Part shown: piece by piece, positions 1 to 8,405 of the stretch
Numbering within the stretch: the stretch's first letter is position 1
How the letters are laid out: every line of letters begins with the position of its first letter
Assembly (NCBI GenBank): GCA_003215775.1
Contig: QCJW01000010.1
Span: forward strand, 1 to 63,974
Reading direction: 5' to 3'
Length of the DNA: 63,974 nucleotides
DNA from: Prochlorococcus sp. AG-409-G20
GTDB lineage: Bacteria > Cyanobacteriota > Cyanobacteriia > PCC-6307 > Cyanobiaceae
Translations under genes and position numbers: made by a program
Notes under the pieces: model-generated
What the model was told of the DNA's origin: nothing
Databases searched by the model: none
What the model saw: the letters and a program-made list of their open reading frames with translations, nothing else

Positions 1-26
1 TGATTAGTCAGAATGGTAAAAGATTA

Positions 27-353
27 ATGCCATTGGGAGGTAAGTCTCTGAAGAAGAACATCTTAGAGAAAGGAATACTACAAGAAGATTGGGAGCCAAT
101 AGTTAGCGACCTCTTGTTGAGGATTTTGGAAAGAAGTGATTCAGGACCTATCGCTAGAAATGCAAGTCAAAATAGCTTTTTATTGATTCAAGTAACTTTA
201 GATAATATGCAGAATTCCTTGCCGAGAATGAAGTCAAATTGGATTAACTCTGGCGATACTGAAAAGTTTTTAACTTCTCTTGCTGAGATATCTGAGGGTT
301 TATGGAAACTCACTTTTGACAAGTATAAAGGTAAAACCTTAGATAGAATCTAA
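27..353 (+). CDS. Hypothetical protein, possibly 5'-truncated by the window edge
   Basis: A 108-codon reading frame that I do not recognise. The frame stays open upstream of the ATG to the first bases of the window and there is no clear ribosome binding site before this ATG, so the true start may lie outside the window. The protein is soluble-looking, with no signal peptide or membrane segment, and is mostly predicted helix (leucine- and serine-rich, followed by a lysine-rich C-terminus). It faces the convergent SemiSWEET gene about 50 bases away. Real gene status is likely from length and codon use, but the function is unknown. Confidence 0.5.
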   Translation: MPLGGKSLKKNILEKGILQEDWEPIVSDLLLRILERSDSGPIARNASQNSFLLIQVTLDNMQNSLPRMKSNWINSGDTEKFLTSLAEISEGLWKLTFDKYKGKTLDRI

Positions 354-402
354 GGTAAATGAATAAAGTTTCAAAATGAATAATATTATTCTGATTTTCT
401 TT

Positions 403-693
403 TTATGTAGATTCAGTTTTGTCAAAAATAAATTTAAGAACTAAAATTGCGACACCTAATATAAATGTAATTATATTGAAAAGTATTACTGGAAAAGAAT
501 GTATTCCCCATCCATATATTTCCCATAGGACGATTCCAGAAATGAATAAAATAAACATTATATATGAAATGTCTTTTGCAGACTTTGATATCCAAACTTT
601 AACAAGTTGAGGGACAAAGGCAATTGTCGTGAGAGTCCCAGCGATTAGTCCTAAGCTATCCATATAGGTCAATGATTCCCAGAAATTCTCCAT
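403..693 (-). CDS. SemiSWEET-family sugar transporter (PQ-loop/MtN3)
   Basis: At 96 residues this matches the size of bacterial SemiSWEETs, half-transporters with three transmembrane helices that dimerise to move sugars down a gradient across the inner membrane. The family proline-glutamine motif is visible in the first helix (FVPQLVKVW, residues 26-34), and two further hydrophobic segments follow at about residues 42-62 and 66-90. The substrate cannot be read from sequence; family members carry glucose or sucrose. The gene is monocistronic, with a 230-base upstream gap and no sugar-metabolism neighbour. Family assignment is firm, substrate unknown. Confidence 0.85.
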   Translation of the reverse strand: MENFWESLTYMDSLGLIAGTLTTIAFVPQLVKVWISKSAKDISYIMFILFISGIVLWEIYGWGIHSFPVILFNIITFILGVAILVLKFIFDKTEST

Positions 694-922
694 AGTTATT
701 CTCAGCGCAAGTGTCTAGATTGTATTCTAAATGAGAAGAAAAAGATTTGCCATAGTAATATTAAGGAGCAAATTTTAATATGATAGAGAAAGCGGTCTTC
801 TAATTGTTGTAGAGTCAAACTTTACCTTTGCAAGATAAATTTAGAGCACTCAGTTATTTTCAATCAATCTGATGAGATTGGATTTAAGAATGCATTAAGG
901 TATCATATTGATTTGAGAATTA

Positions 923-1120
923 ATGGATCTTTTAAAGGGAGGCTATTTTGAACTTCTTATTGCTGGCATTATATTCTTTGCTTTGCAGGTATGGTGGATA
1001 TCAATGGTTGTTAGAAATGGTATCAGGCAAGATAAGATTATGATGCCCAATCAAATCGAAGAATTTAGATCGAGACTTGAGGAGGCATTCTCTCAAAAGA
1101 GAAATAGAAGGTCTGGTTAG
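923..1120 (+). CDS. Small single-pass membrane protein, unknown function
   Basis: A 65-residue protein with one hydrophobic segment (residues about 9-29, rich in Ile, Phe and Trp) followed by a basic and acidic soluble tail ending in RNRRSG. The upstream stretch is purine-rich but has no strong Shine-Dalgarno motif. This layout is common among the small conserved proteins of picocyanobacteria. No enzymatic motif is visible. It stands alone between a 229-base and a 199-base gap. Confidence 0.6.
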   Translation: MDLLKGGYFELLIAGIIFFALQVWWISMVVRNGIRQDKIMMPNQIEEFRSRLEEAFSQKRNRRSG

Positions 1121-1319
1121 CCAATTAGACAAGGTTCATGATTCGAATATAAAACCTTTGAATTGCTTTTGTCTTTACTATAGACTAGTTTAGGAGTGGA
1201 ATCATATTTAATATGACATAACTGTTAAAGTGATTAATAAGTAGAGTGAACTTAGAATCTTGTTTGACTAGTGAGAATAGATAGGAAGATTGTGCATTTG
1301 TTCTTCTTATAATTATCTT

Positions 1320-1652
1320 TCAGCAGTAATCTCTTAACCTATACCATTCCTCAAGCAGCGCTTCTAGGTTATCCAGATTGTTGTTGGTACTACTTATCTT
1401 GTTGGCTAGAATGAGAGAATTAGTGGCTTCAATACCATATTTAGCTGCTTCCTTCTCTTTAACACATCCAGTTAGCTCATCACCATTTTTAAATGCTTTT
1501 TGAGCTTCAATAAGATATTCAGAGGCTAAATCTTTTTTTTCATTCCAGTCTTCAATATATATCTCTAACTGGCTTTGTTCGCTTGCGAGTAAAGTAAAAT
1601 CATATGAGAATAAAAATGATAGACAAATAAGAAAGATTGTAAGGAATTTCAT
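1320..1652 (-). CDS. Small exported protein of unknown function
   Basis: A 110-residue protein whose N-terminus is a typical Sec signal peptide: Met-Lys, a hydrophobic core of about 15 residues, then a likely cleavage near LLAS at residues 21-24. The mature part is highly charged and probably all helical, with two cysteines (in GCVKEK and at the C-terminus, RDYC) that could form a disulfide in the periplasm. Its organisation resembles the exported protein at 50123-50455, although I see no sequence identity. Function unknown. Confidence 0.6.
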   Translation of the reverse strand: MKFLTIFLICLSFLFSYDFTLLASEQSQLEIYIEDWNEKKDLASEYLIEAQKAFKNGDELTGCVKEKEAAKYGIEATNSLILANKISSTNNNLDNLEALLEEWYRLRDYC

Positions 1653-1697
1653 GTTATGCTTAGGGGTTAATTGTTAATATATACTAGCAGTTTTTAA

Positions 1698-2348
1698 TTA
1701 GGATTTTGCGATGACTGATAAAAATGGGTCTCCATCTATTTTAAGTAGTCCTAAGAAACTTTTGCTATGAGTTTTTTCTTGAATAGATTCAATAATCCTC
1801 CAGCCTTGAGTTCTGAGAACTTTCGAGATGTAGCAAATGCGATCAGAATCGCTACTCTCAACCCATATTCTTGGTGCCTTGCTCCAAAATGCTCTATTGG
1901 AAAAGGAGACTATTAAATAACCTCCTGGCTTGACTATTCGTTGTATTTCTTCTGCTATCTCTTCGGGTTCCTGTAAGTATTGCCAACCTGCGACAACTAG
2001 ACAATAGTCGACTGAATTGCTGGAGAGAGGAAGCTTAGTATTTTGGTTAAGATTCTGTACCCAGTATGTATCTAGACGATTATTTCGTTGAAGTTCGGAT
2101 TTATTCATTCCATGTCCAATTACTTTCTTATATTGAATTTCCTCTGGAAGATGGCTTACCCAACTACTCATGAGATCTAAAATTATTGCTGGTTCTGATA
2201 TCCTTTCACGATATAGCTGAGTAAGCCGATTGCGAAATCCCTTATCAAGGTGATAGACAAATCGTGGTTGAGAGTAAAAAATCAAATCATCACTTGTATC
2301 CTCTTTCTCTCTTAGGCTATTAAGCAAAATCTTTTTGACCATTAGCAA
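1698..2348 (-). CDS. Class I SAM-dependent methyltransferase (Methyltransf_11 type)
   Basis: A 216-residue protein with a class I methyltransferase fold. The likely motif I region is AIILDLMSSWVSHLPE; the later motifs are visible as NSVDYCLVVAGWQYLQEPEE and the post-II segment VKPGGYLIVSF. Motif I lacks the usual GxGxG, which is a known variation but makes substrate prediction harder. The reading frame begins MLMVKK, so translation may start two codons later. No neighbouring gene suggests a substrate. Class assignment is good; reaction unknown. Confidence 0.75.
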   Translation of the reverse strand: MLMVKKILLNSLREKEDTSDDLIFYSQPRFVYHLDKGFRNRLTQLYRERISEPAIILDLMSSWVSHLPEEIQYKKVIGHGMNKSELQRNNRLDTYWVQNLNQNTKLPLSSNSVDYCLVVAGWQYLQEPEEIAEEIQRIVKPGGYLIVSFSNRAFWSKAPRIWVESSDSDRICYISKVLRTQGWRIIESIQEKTHSKSFLGLLKIDGDPFLSVIAKS

Positions 2349-2413
2349 ATAGCTCTAACTTGATAAACAATATATAACCTATACTAAAAATTCTATTCCT
2401 CTTGTGAATTGAG

Positions 2414-2641
2414 ATGGTTCAAGCTGAAACCCTAGTCAAGGGTCAGAGACTAAGAGTAGATCTTAATAAGGTTCGTGATAGGTTGCCTGCAGATTTAGTT
2501 AGGCAACTTTCGGATGATCCAATAGGAGTATTGATTGGCTATAAAATGGTTGATGGTAATTCATTTGGATTAGTGCTTCAGTTGACAAATTCTATGACTA
2601 GTTGGTTCTTTGAGGATGAACTTCATTTGTTGGCTGAGTAA
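2414..2641 (+). CDS. PetP-like cytochrome b6f accessory protein (DUF2862)
   Basis: A 75-residue protein matching the short cyanobacterial DUF2862/PetP family: a basic N-terminus with KGQRLRVDLNKVRDR, a central GVLIGYKMVDGNSFGLVLQL and the hallmark tail TSWFFEDEL. PetP is a small SH3-like peripheral subunit on the cytosolic side of the cytochrome b6f complex in cyanobacteria and red algae, and is thought to influence the balance of linear and cyclic electron flow. The family assignment rests on the tail and the GYKM..G core. The gene is free-standing. PetP function in this lineage is inference. Confidence 0.7.
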   Translation: MVQAETLVKGQRLRVDLNKVRDRLPADLVRQLSDDPIGVLIGYKMVDGNSFGLVLQLTNSMTSWFFEDELHLLAE

Positions 2642-2717
2642 ATTATGATTAAATTTATACATAATACTTTGTTTCTTGCTGATAAGCTAAGTATGTCGAG
2701 CTTAGAGAAAGGTTCCT

Positions 2718-2861
2718 TTGGAATTTATTAGCACTTTAGGACCCTTAAGTCAGCTTATGATTCTTTTGGTCGTCATAAGCTTTGTATTTCTTTTGATCGT
2801 TACTTTTTTAGACCGTAGTGAAAACTTTGCTTTGAAAAGGGATTGGAGAGATAAGAATTGA
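2718..2861 (+). CDS. Short single-pass membrane protein (47 residues), read directly from sequence
   Basis: A TTG-initiated frame of 47 codons preceded by the purine-rich ribosome-binding-like stretch GAGAAAGG five bases upstream. The product has a hydrophobic helix (MILLVVISFVFLLIVTF, about residues 13-29) and a charged tail (DRSENFALKRDWRDKN). An internal ATG at the 13th codon is an alternative start. The membrane helix plus charged tail is typical of genuine small photosynthetic-membrane proteins, but I cannot name a family. Confidence 0.5.
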   Translation: MEFISTLGPLSQLMILLVVISFVFLLIVTFLDRSENFALKRDWRDKN

Positions 2862-3134
2862 TTCTTCTTTGGCTTAGGACAGGAGATATTACTTCCGAGA
2901 TTAATAAACCTTTAATCCAAAACTTTATAGTTTTGGATTCTCTCATTGGCTATAGTTATAGAACAGATTGATTAATCTTACAGATATCCTTTGAAAGAAT
3001 TTATTGAAATTCAATTGAGAATGCATAGTTGCTTGGTAGATCGATAACGCTTAATAGCCATTCCTGCTAATGGTACACAGTGAACCTTTTACGACGCTCT
3101 ATTGGGCTATGGTCACCAAAATTTTCTAAAGATT

Positions 3135-3278
3135 TTGATAGACTTTCATTACTCTATTCTTGGATGGTCCTTGGTAGCACTGATCTTTGCTTGGATCTAT
3201 CTGTCTGACGATAGTGAAGATGATGGCGATGGAGGTGGAGGAATGCTTCAACCTGTATACCAAGGCTCAGGTTCTTGA
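3135..3278 (+). CDS. Short single-pass membrane protein with acidic-glycine segment (47 residues)
   Basis: A TTG-initiated frame of 47 codons. The product starts MIDFHYSILGWS, continues through a hydrophobic helix (LVALIFAWIYL) and then has the acidic/glycine run DDSEDDGDGGGG before a short neutral tail. The non-random amino acid layout argues that it is translated. There is no strong Shine-Dalgarno; another in-frame TTG lies 33 bases upstream. No family recognised. Confidence 0.5.
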   Translation: MIDFHYSILGWSLVALIFAWIYLSDDSEDDGDGGGGMLQPVYQGSGS

Positions 3279-3377
3279 AATTGGCGACCACTATCACCTG
3301 TAGCAATCTATACAATTCTTCTCTTGTGTTGATAGGCTTTCGATATCAGCCGATAGCAATAAGTAGTAGCTACTAGC

Positions 3378-3746
3378 TTGATTGCTTTCATCAGTTATAA
3401 TTTAACTAACTTTGTCGGTTCAAATAGGATGCTTGAAGCACCAGCCACTTCGCAGACTTCTTCTTTAGGAAAGGCTCAGAACCTAGAATCAAACTTATCA
3501 GAAAAAGAGGTTAAATTTGCAACTAATAATGTAAGGATTTCCTCGTCGCATGACAGCTTTCAAAGTAATATTTTTGACTTCGATAAAATAATCTGTGCAA
3601 TTATAATTGTGATAGGCTACCTTTTTGTTGCTTTGGAAGAAGCTGATTACCAGATTTTGTCTGCTTCGTGTGATGCTAACAGTGAAGATATTATATCTAA
3701 TGATTCATGGTCTTTAGGATCAGTCCTCTCTCTTTTTAGGAGGTAA
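3378..3746 (+). CDS. Hypothetical protein with one central membrane segment
   Basis: A 122-codon frame starting at a non-ATG codon; the first ATG is at residue 18 (position 3429), which gives a shorter protein of 105 residues and may be the true start. The N-terminal part is Ser/Asn/Lys-rich and low in complexity, followed by one hydrophobic helix (IICAIIIVIGYLFVAL) and an acidic-serine tail. I recognise no family. It lies in a loosely packed region of lineage-specific small genes, so it could be a decaying or young gene. Confidence 0.35.
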   Translation: MIAFISYNLTNFVGSNRMLEAPATSQTSSLGKAQNLESNLSEKEVKFATNNVRISSSHDSFQSNIFDFDKIICAIIIVIGYLFVALEEADYQILSASCDANSEDIISNDSWSLGSVLSLFRR

Positions 3747-3985
3747 TTAGAATTTGTATTCTTAGTTCTAATGAGACCGGATTGTATTTTTGAATTGAAA
3801 AAACTTCTTATTCATTTGTGTCTAATCATTGGTTGATTTATATTGCTTTTTTGTTAGGTAGCATGGTTTGAACTTTAATTATCGATCGCATTGCCAACAA
3901 CTTATTCTTTCTCAGCTTATGATTTATAATAGAAAATTAATTTCCTGAGAATTTTAATCTCTTAACTCTACTAGGCATCGTTTTT

Positions 3986-4315
3986 ATGTCAGAGCCCACC
4001 GCTCTTCATGTCCTTTTGGCTCCCGTAGGTCAGCTTGCTGGAAACGGGCAATTGAGGGAGACAGTCAGTGAAAGACGTAACCGGAAAGGAGAAGATGTGA
4101 GATTTTGGTATTTGTCGCCTGAATTGGTGAGAAGATTTGATCTTTCTCCATCTGATTGCGAAGCTGTCGTCGCTGATGAACTAACGGCAATTAACTGGCT
4201 AAGACTACGATTTGGTGGTGAAACAATGATGGCAGATCTTGATATTGCTCAATTACAGGAGTATGCAAGTGAACTTCCTCCTGCTCCATCAGTTAGAGAT
4301 ATAAGTGCTAATTAG
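3986..4315 (+). CDS. Conserved hypothetical cytosolic protein
   Basis: A 109-residue soluble protein with no signal peptide or transmembrane segment. It has a charged central part (RERRNRKGEDVRFWYLSPE style, around residues 28-48) and a C-terminus ending in a proline-rich stretch. Amino acid composition and codon use look like a real housekeeping-type gene, better balanced than those of the neighbouring small ORFs. I cannot name a domain. It precedes the ferredoxin-like gene on the same strand by 139 bases, so separate transcription is likely. Confidence 0.65.
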   Translation: MSEPTALHVLLAPVGQLAGNGQLRETVSERRNRKGEDVRFWYLSPELVRRFDLSPSDCEAVVADELTAINWLRLRFGGETMMADLDIAQLQEYASELPPAPSVRDISAN

Positions 4316-4454
4316 TAAGGATTTACTTGAACGAATAACTCATCAATTAGCTTGAATGATGAATTTTTTATTGTGGTAACTATCTCTGATATTGCATTGT
4401 TCTAACCAAATTGATCATGAGGACATACAATTAGTCAAATCTAATGTCAATTAG

Positions 4455-4820
4455 ATGGAAACCCATCACAAGGTCATTATTCACAACAGAAAGTCTGGCC
4501 GATCAATTGCATTTGATGTTCCAGAGGGTGAATATATTCTTCGATGCTTTGAGTCTCATGGTGAAGAGCTGCCTTTCTCTTGTCGGAATGGATGCTGCAC
4601 TACATGTGCAGTCAGAATTATTTCAGGGGAAATGGATCAATCTGCTGGAATTGGCTTGTCAAAAGAAATGGTAGGAAAGGGGTATGGCCTTTTATGTGTG
4701 GCTAAGGCACTTTCCCCTTTAGAGTTGGAGACACAAGATGAAGATGAAGTTTATGAAATGCAATTTGGCAAGTTTCTAGGTCAGGTAAAGGCCCAGGCTG
4801 GGAGCCCATTCGATATTTGA
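4455..4820 (+). CDS. [2Fe-2S] ferredoxin-like protein with C-terminal extension (FdC2-like)
   Basis: A plant-type ferredoxin domain of about 95 residues. The iron-sulfur motif C-x4-C-x2-C is visible as SCRNGCCTTCAV, and the fourth ligand is in the segment YGLLCVAKA. Beyond the usual end after the acidic DEDEVY region, the protein continues for about 20 residues (MQFGKFLGQVKAQAGSPFDI), which fits the C-terminally extended FdC2 class found in cyanobacteria and chloroplasts. It would carry single electrons in the cytosol; partner unknown. It differs clearly from the main photosynthetic ferredoxin at 15892. An overlapping frame starting at 4444 is a shadow. Confidence 0.8.
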   Translation: METHHKVIIHNRKSGRSIAFDVPEGEYILRCFESHGEELPFSCRNGCCTTCAVRIISGEMDQSAGIGLSKEMVGKGYGLLCVAKALSPLELETQDEDEVYEMQFGKFLGQVKAQAGSPFDI

Positions 4821-4914
4821 AGTCATCTAATTGATCAAATATTATTAATAGTTTTTCTATTTGCTTTTATTCAGATCAATAATAGATTTGATTGCTATGA
4901 GGTAGGTGATTCCT

Positions 4915-5271
4915 ATGAACCCAAAGCTTGCAGTTTTTTTTACTGTGATCTTTTTGATATCCCTTCAAATCATTTTTCCTTTTCTGATTGATCATTGGGT
5001 CTTAACTATTTTAAAATCTTTACCTTCATTTTTTACATTAGGTATTACAACAGTTTTATTATATAAAGCTTTTAGATATCCAAGAGGGACAGTTTTTACC
5101 CTTTTTGGAATCATACAATTAGGTTTAATTGCTTGGCTTATTTGGTATATCTATAATTTGGGTTATGTTTGGATGATACTTCCTGTTTTGCTTCTAGCAA
5201 TAGTATTTGCGCCTAAGTCAGCGAAAATTACTTGGAGAATCTTTGGAGTTGATAGATATTATGAGAATTGA
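4915..5271 (+). CDS. Hypothetical multi-pass membrane protein
   Basis: A protein of about 118 residues, almost entirely hydrophobic, with three to four predicted membrane helices (roughly residues 5-22, 28-52, 60-82 and 86-103) and a short charged C-terminus (GVDRYYEN). I chose the ATG at 4915 because GAGGT lies 11-12 bases upstream; a GTG three codons earlier is the alternative. No transporter signature can be recognised. It lies tail-to-tail with acsF, 69 bases apart. Confidence 0.6.
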   Translation: MNPKLAVFFTVIFLISLQIIFPFLIDHWVLTILKSLPSFFTLGITTVLLYKAFRYPRGTVFTLFGIIQLGLIAWLIWYIYNLGYVWMILPVLLLAIVFAPKSAKITWRIFGVDRYYEN

Positions 5272-5340
5272 ATATATTAATCGTGAACATTAACCCTATT
5301 TGTCTTTATGAGGAATATAGTTCCTGTGAACCCTTATTAT

Positions 5341-6393
5341 TTATGACCCATATCTGACAGCATTTGTTTTTTCCATGGGTAGAGCAAATTGTCTAAGTAT
5401 TAAAGAGATAAATCTACTAAGAGCAAAAGGCTTACTAATGCCAGAGCTTTTTCTAAATTTACGGAATGCTTCTAAGATTTGAAGACGCATTTTGAGAAAT
5501 TTTCCATCTTTGAAGTCATATACCCAAGGGAAAGCATTTTTAGAAGTGTTATTGGTTTGAATTATGACTTCTTCGTCAAAAAGCTCAGGGTCAATACCTA
5601 AAAGTTCGTAGAAATCACCTCTTTCGCAAACAGTTAATGTATGGGTTAAGAAAACAGTCCAAAGGAAAAAACGACTAAGGATCTTTCCTCTAAAACCTTT
5701 GGTCATTCCTGGCCAGCAGCGCATCATCAAATTGATGCAATCTCCATGACGGTTCTCGTCTTGGCACCATGGTTCAAAGAAGTCAAAAAGTGGAGCACAT
5801 GCTTTATCTGGATTTGCTTTTAAGTGACGATTGATCAGAATATATCTCCAATATCCAATTTTTTCTGACAGGTAAAGAGAATAAAGAACCCAGCTCAATG
5901 GGAAGAATGTTGCAGCCCTCTTGTTACCTAAATTTGGGAGGTCAACGTTTATTCCTTCTGCTTTTAATGCTCTGCCAAGGAAACCTGCATGACGAGCTTC
6001 GTCTCGAGCCAAGAATTGAAAAAATTGTCCTAGTTCTTGTCGCCCAGCTTTTTTAAATCTATTTGAAATTTCTTTGAAGAGTAAAAATCCTGAAAACTCA
6101 GAAACAACAGACCTTACTAAGTAACTTTCATAAACGGCCTTGTCTGAGGTGGATAGTTCGTTTAGGCGTTCAAGAGAGGCTTTGCGGTCGAAATGCTTAA
6201 GGTTATAGTCAGCCTCCATTTCTTTAAACATTGCCTCAAAGTCTTTACGTGCGATTTCGAGGTCGGTTTTGGCTGCTTTGTCGAACTCAGTAGTGTAAAA
6301 GCGGGGCGTTAGTAGGTTGTCGTCTAGGTGTGGAGGTAGTTCATTCTTTCCGCCACCTCGCATATTTGGGGAATTTGTAATGGTTGCTGTCAT
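5341..6393 (-). CDS. acsF: Mg-protoporphyrin IX monomethyl ester (oxidative) cyclase, aerobic
   Basis: AcsF (ChlE/CHL27) is the diiron oxygenase that forms the isocyclic E ring of chlorophyll, turning Mg-protoporphyrin IX monomethyl ester into divinyl protochlorophyllide with O2. The 350-residue length is normal. The diiron ligand motifs are present: Glu residues near 99 and 108 (SEFSGFLLFKEI), DEARH at 131-135 and DENRH at 212-216. The N-terminus is a short variable region before DLEIARKDFE. It has a long, mostly noncoding upstream region that may carry control elements. This is an essential pigment-synthesis gene and supports an oxygenic phototroph. Confidence 0.97.
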   Translation of the reverse strand: MTATITNSPNMRGGGKNELPPHLDDNLLTPRFYTTEFDKAAKTDLEIARKDFEAMFKEMEADYNLKHFDRKASLERLNELSTSDKAVYESYLVRSVVSEFSGFLLFKEISNRFKKAGRQELGQFFQFLARDEARHAGFLGRALKAEGINVDLPNLGNKRAATFFPLSWVLYSLYLSEKIGYWRYILINRHLKANPDKACAPLFDFFEPWCQDENRHGDCINLMMRCWPGMTKGFRGKILSRFFLWTVFLTHTLTVCERGDFYELLGIDPELFDEEVIIQTNNTSKNAFPWVYDFKDGKFLKMRLQILEAFRKFRKSSGISKPFALSRFISLILRQFALPMEKTNAVRYGS

Positions 6394-6913
6394 TTGCTTT
6401 TTCCTAATCGTGTAGAGATTTTAAGTCTTCAACTTGAATATTCGAAATTTTTTCTTAAGTAATTTCATACAACTGTCTTTATGGCGACATGTTAGACCAC
6501 CACTTTGTTCTGGTGAAAATACAGTCTGCCAAGAATCCTTGATTCTTTAGAAAAGTAATTGAGATTTTCAAGCGTTGTGAGCAAAATTAGTTGATTGTTT
6601 TTGGTAGTTTATTTGGATCTTAATACTAGTAACGAGAAGGCTTCTCAAGGATTGTTGCCATGGGAGCTCGCTATACATTGAGCTTTGCATTTCTCTTGGC
6701 AGATTGCATTTGTTTTATCAGTTCACAAGGTTTGGAAATCTTAATTTTTCTTCGAGGAGTCCATATCCTTGTGGCAGGAATCGATCGCAGAGAAAGGAGC
6801 AGGGCGCTCTTAAGATTTGCTTAATGAATCTCAGCCAAATAGTTGCGCATTTGCTTCTGGATTAGTTATATAGGTTGACTTTCACAAAAGCTCTAAGCTT
6901 ATTCACGCTTTAT
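6394..6913 (+). other. Long, mostly noncoding stretch between divergent acsF and a short gene
   Basis: This 520-base gap is unusually long for the window. It must hold the acsF promoter and leader on the minus strand. I see no tRNA, no strong terminator hairpin and no known RNA family. A 54-codon frame (6660-6824) is the only candidate gene. The remainder is AT-rich without obvious repeats. Confidence 0.4.
6660..6824 (+). CDS. Possible short membrane protein (54 residues)
   Basis: An ATG-initiated 54-codon frame with a weak AAGGA-like stretch upstream. The product has a hydrophobic, cysteine-containing N-terminal half (FAFLLADCICFI), a second hydrophobic part (LEILIFLRGVHILVAG) and a basic tail (DRRERSRALLRFA). 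Such a layout could be a genuine small membrane protein, but chance occurrence in an AT-rich gap is also plausible. Reported with low confidence. Confidence 0.2.
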   Translation: MGARYTLSFAFLLADCICFISSQGLEILIFLRGVHILVAGIDRRERSRALLRFA

Positions 6914-7051
6914 ATGGACCAAGAACGAAAGGTTCGTCTTGTAGAAGCTCTAGCGGCATCTAAGGCTAAGGGGAATGCTCCTTTAGCAGAGGCGGTCCGG
7001 TTGGCTTTAGAAGAGAATGAGACTCATCAAAAGCCTCATAAGGCAGCTTGA
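6914..7051 (+). CDS. Short soluble protein of unknown function (45 residues)
   Basis: An ATG-initiated frame of 45 codons, too short for usual gene callers. The product is strongly helical and charged (MDQERKVRLVEALAASKAKG, then APLAEAVRLALEENETH), ending in KPHKAA. The higher G+C and balanced codon use, with alanine-rich amphipathic helices, are unlike random intergenic translation in this AT-rich DNA, which suggests a real gene. It lies just upstream of the convergent K+ channel gene. Confidence 0.45.
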   Translation: MDQERKVRLVEALAASKAKGNAPLAEAVRLALEENETHQKPHKAA

Positions 7052-7123
7052 TATAGAATGCTGCTGCTATTACATTTGTTGCAGAAAATAATTCGAATTT
7101 TGATCTGTTTTACTTCATTAGAA

Positions 7124-8182
7124 CTAGCAATTTAACGTTTCAACATTAATAATTACTTCTTGGAGAAGTAATCTTAAATTGGCGAGTTGTTCCTTATTGC
7201 CTAGAGCTATAAGTAGTTGACCTGGATTGATTTCAATATTTCGACCTGGATTCGTTATTAAGTTGTTGCCATCACGTATTGCTAATACCATAGCTCCACT
7301 CTCTCTACCTAGTTGTAATTTTGATAGGCTTCTTTCTTTGAAATTTTGAAATTTGCTGGGGTCTGTAGTCAGGCGAAACTCTTCTATCTCACACTGTGAA
7401 CCAGCTAGTAAATCCATGAAATCTACAGCGATAGGTCTTAATGCTGTGGCAGCCATTGTTCGGCCGGCAGCAACATAAGGGCTTACTACAACACTCGCTC
7501 CTGCGAGTTTTAGTTTGCTCGCAGACTCTTCGCTTTCGGCTCTTGCTATTAGCCTGCAGTCAGGTCTAAGTCCTTTGGCGCTTAAAACCACATATAAATT
7601 TGCAGCATCGCTTGGCAAAGTAACAACAAGACTGCGGCATTGATTAACACCAGCAAGAATTAAAGTTTGATCTAATGTTGCATCTGCCTGCAGAACTTTT
7701 AGTTCTTTTTGCTCGGCTGTATTTTTTCTAGAAGAGTCTATTTCAACAATGAGGATAGGTATGCCTTCTAATTGCAGTTGCTCTGCAATTTCTTTTCCTA
7801 TGCGCCCATAGCCGCAAATTATGACGTGGTTTTTCATGCGTCTCAGTAACCTTCTGAATCTAAGCTCTCTCATTTTGCGGTAATAACCTAGCTCTGAAAG
7901 TCGCAAAAGTCTTTGAAGTGTGAGTTGAACTAGAAATAGACCACCACCTATGATTAAAACAGTAACTATTCTGCCGGCGACGCTGAGAGGCTCTACTTCT
8001 CCAAAGCCAATTGTGGTGATAGTAATTAAGACCATCCATAAACAATCACCCCAGTCCCAACCTTCTGTAAGACGGTAGCCAAAAGCACCTACCAAAACCA
8101 ATATGGCAAGATAAGAAATAGGACCAAGCCATGGCTTGGCTAGCTCATTAATTATTAGGTTTCTAAGTTGTGAGTCTGGCAT
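7124..8182 (-). CDS. Potassium channel with RCK/TrkA-N regulatory domain
   Basis: A 352-residue protein with a two-helix K+ channel unit: a hydrophobic helix at about residues 20-38, the pore loop with the selectivity filter TTIGFGE (56-62), and a second helix at about 70-90. A TrkA-N (RCK) domain with Rossmann motif GYGRIG (124-129) follows, then a TrkA-C-like domain near the C-terminus. It would pass K+ across the inner membrane under control of a bound nucleotide or ion. The filter is GFG rather than the canonical GYG, a tolerated variation. Free-standing gene. Confidence 0.88.
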   Translation of the reverse strand: MPDSQLRNLIINELAKPWLGPISYLAILVLVGAFGYRLTEGWDWGDCLWMVLITITTIGFGEVEPLSVAGRIVTVLIIGGGLFLVQLTLQRLLRLSELGYYRKMRELRFRRLLRRMKNHVIICGYGRIGKEIAEQLQLEGIPILIVEIDSSRKNTAEQKELKVLQADATLDQTLILAGVNQCRSLVVTLPSDAANLYVVLSAKGLRPDCRLIARAESEESASKLKLAGASVVVSPYVAAGRTMAATALRPIAVDFMDLLAGSQCEIEEFRLTTDPSKFQNFKERSLSKLQLGRESGAMVLAIRDGNNLITNPGRNIEINPGQLLIALGNKEQLANLRLLLQEVIINVETLNC

Positions 8183-8405
8183 AAATATAGTATTACCTAA
8201 CTCAATGTCCAGGCCAACCTCTATCTTAATACTCCCAGATTTGATTGGATTTCTTTTTTCTTTGTAGGATAATTTGGTTATTGTTTATCGTGTCTCAAGT
8301 AAGTTGGAAATATTAGTCCTTGTCAATGTTTGTTAACTAAGATTAGGTTATGTTGTTTTATCAGTTATTTAATATAATTAATATTTCCTGAAAAGTCCTA
8401 AATTA

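Noticed and set aside
4444..4674. 76-codon frame overlapping the ferredoxin-like gene
   Set aside because: Different frame over the iron-sulfur cluster motif; the real frame has the cysteines.
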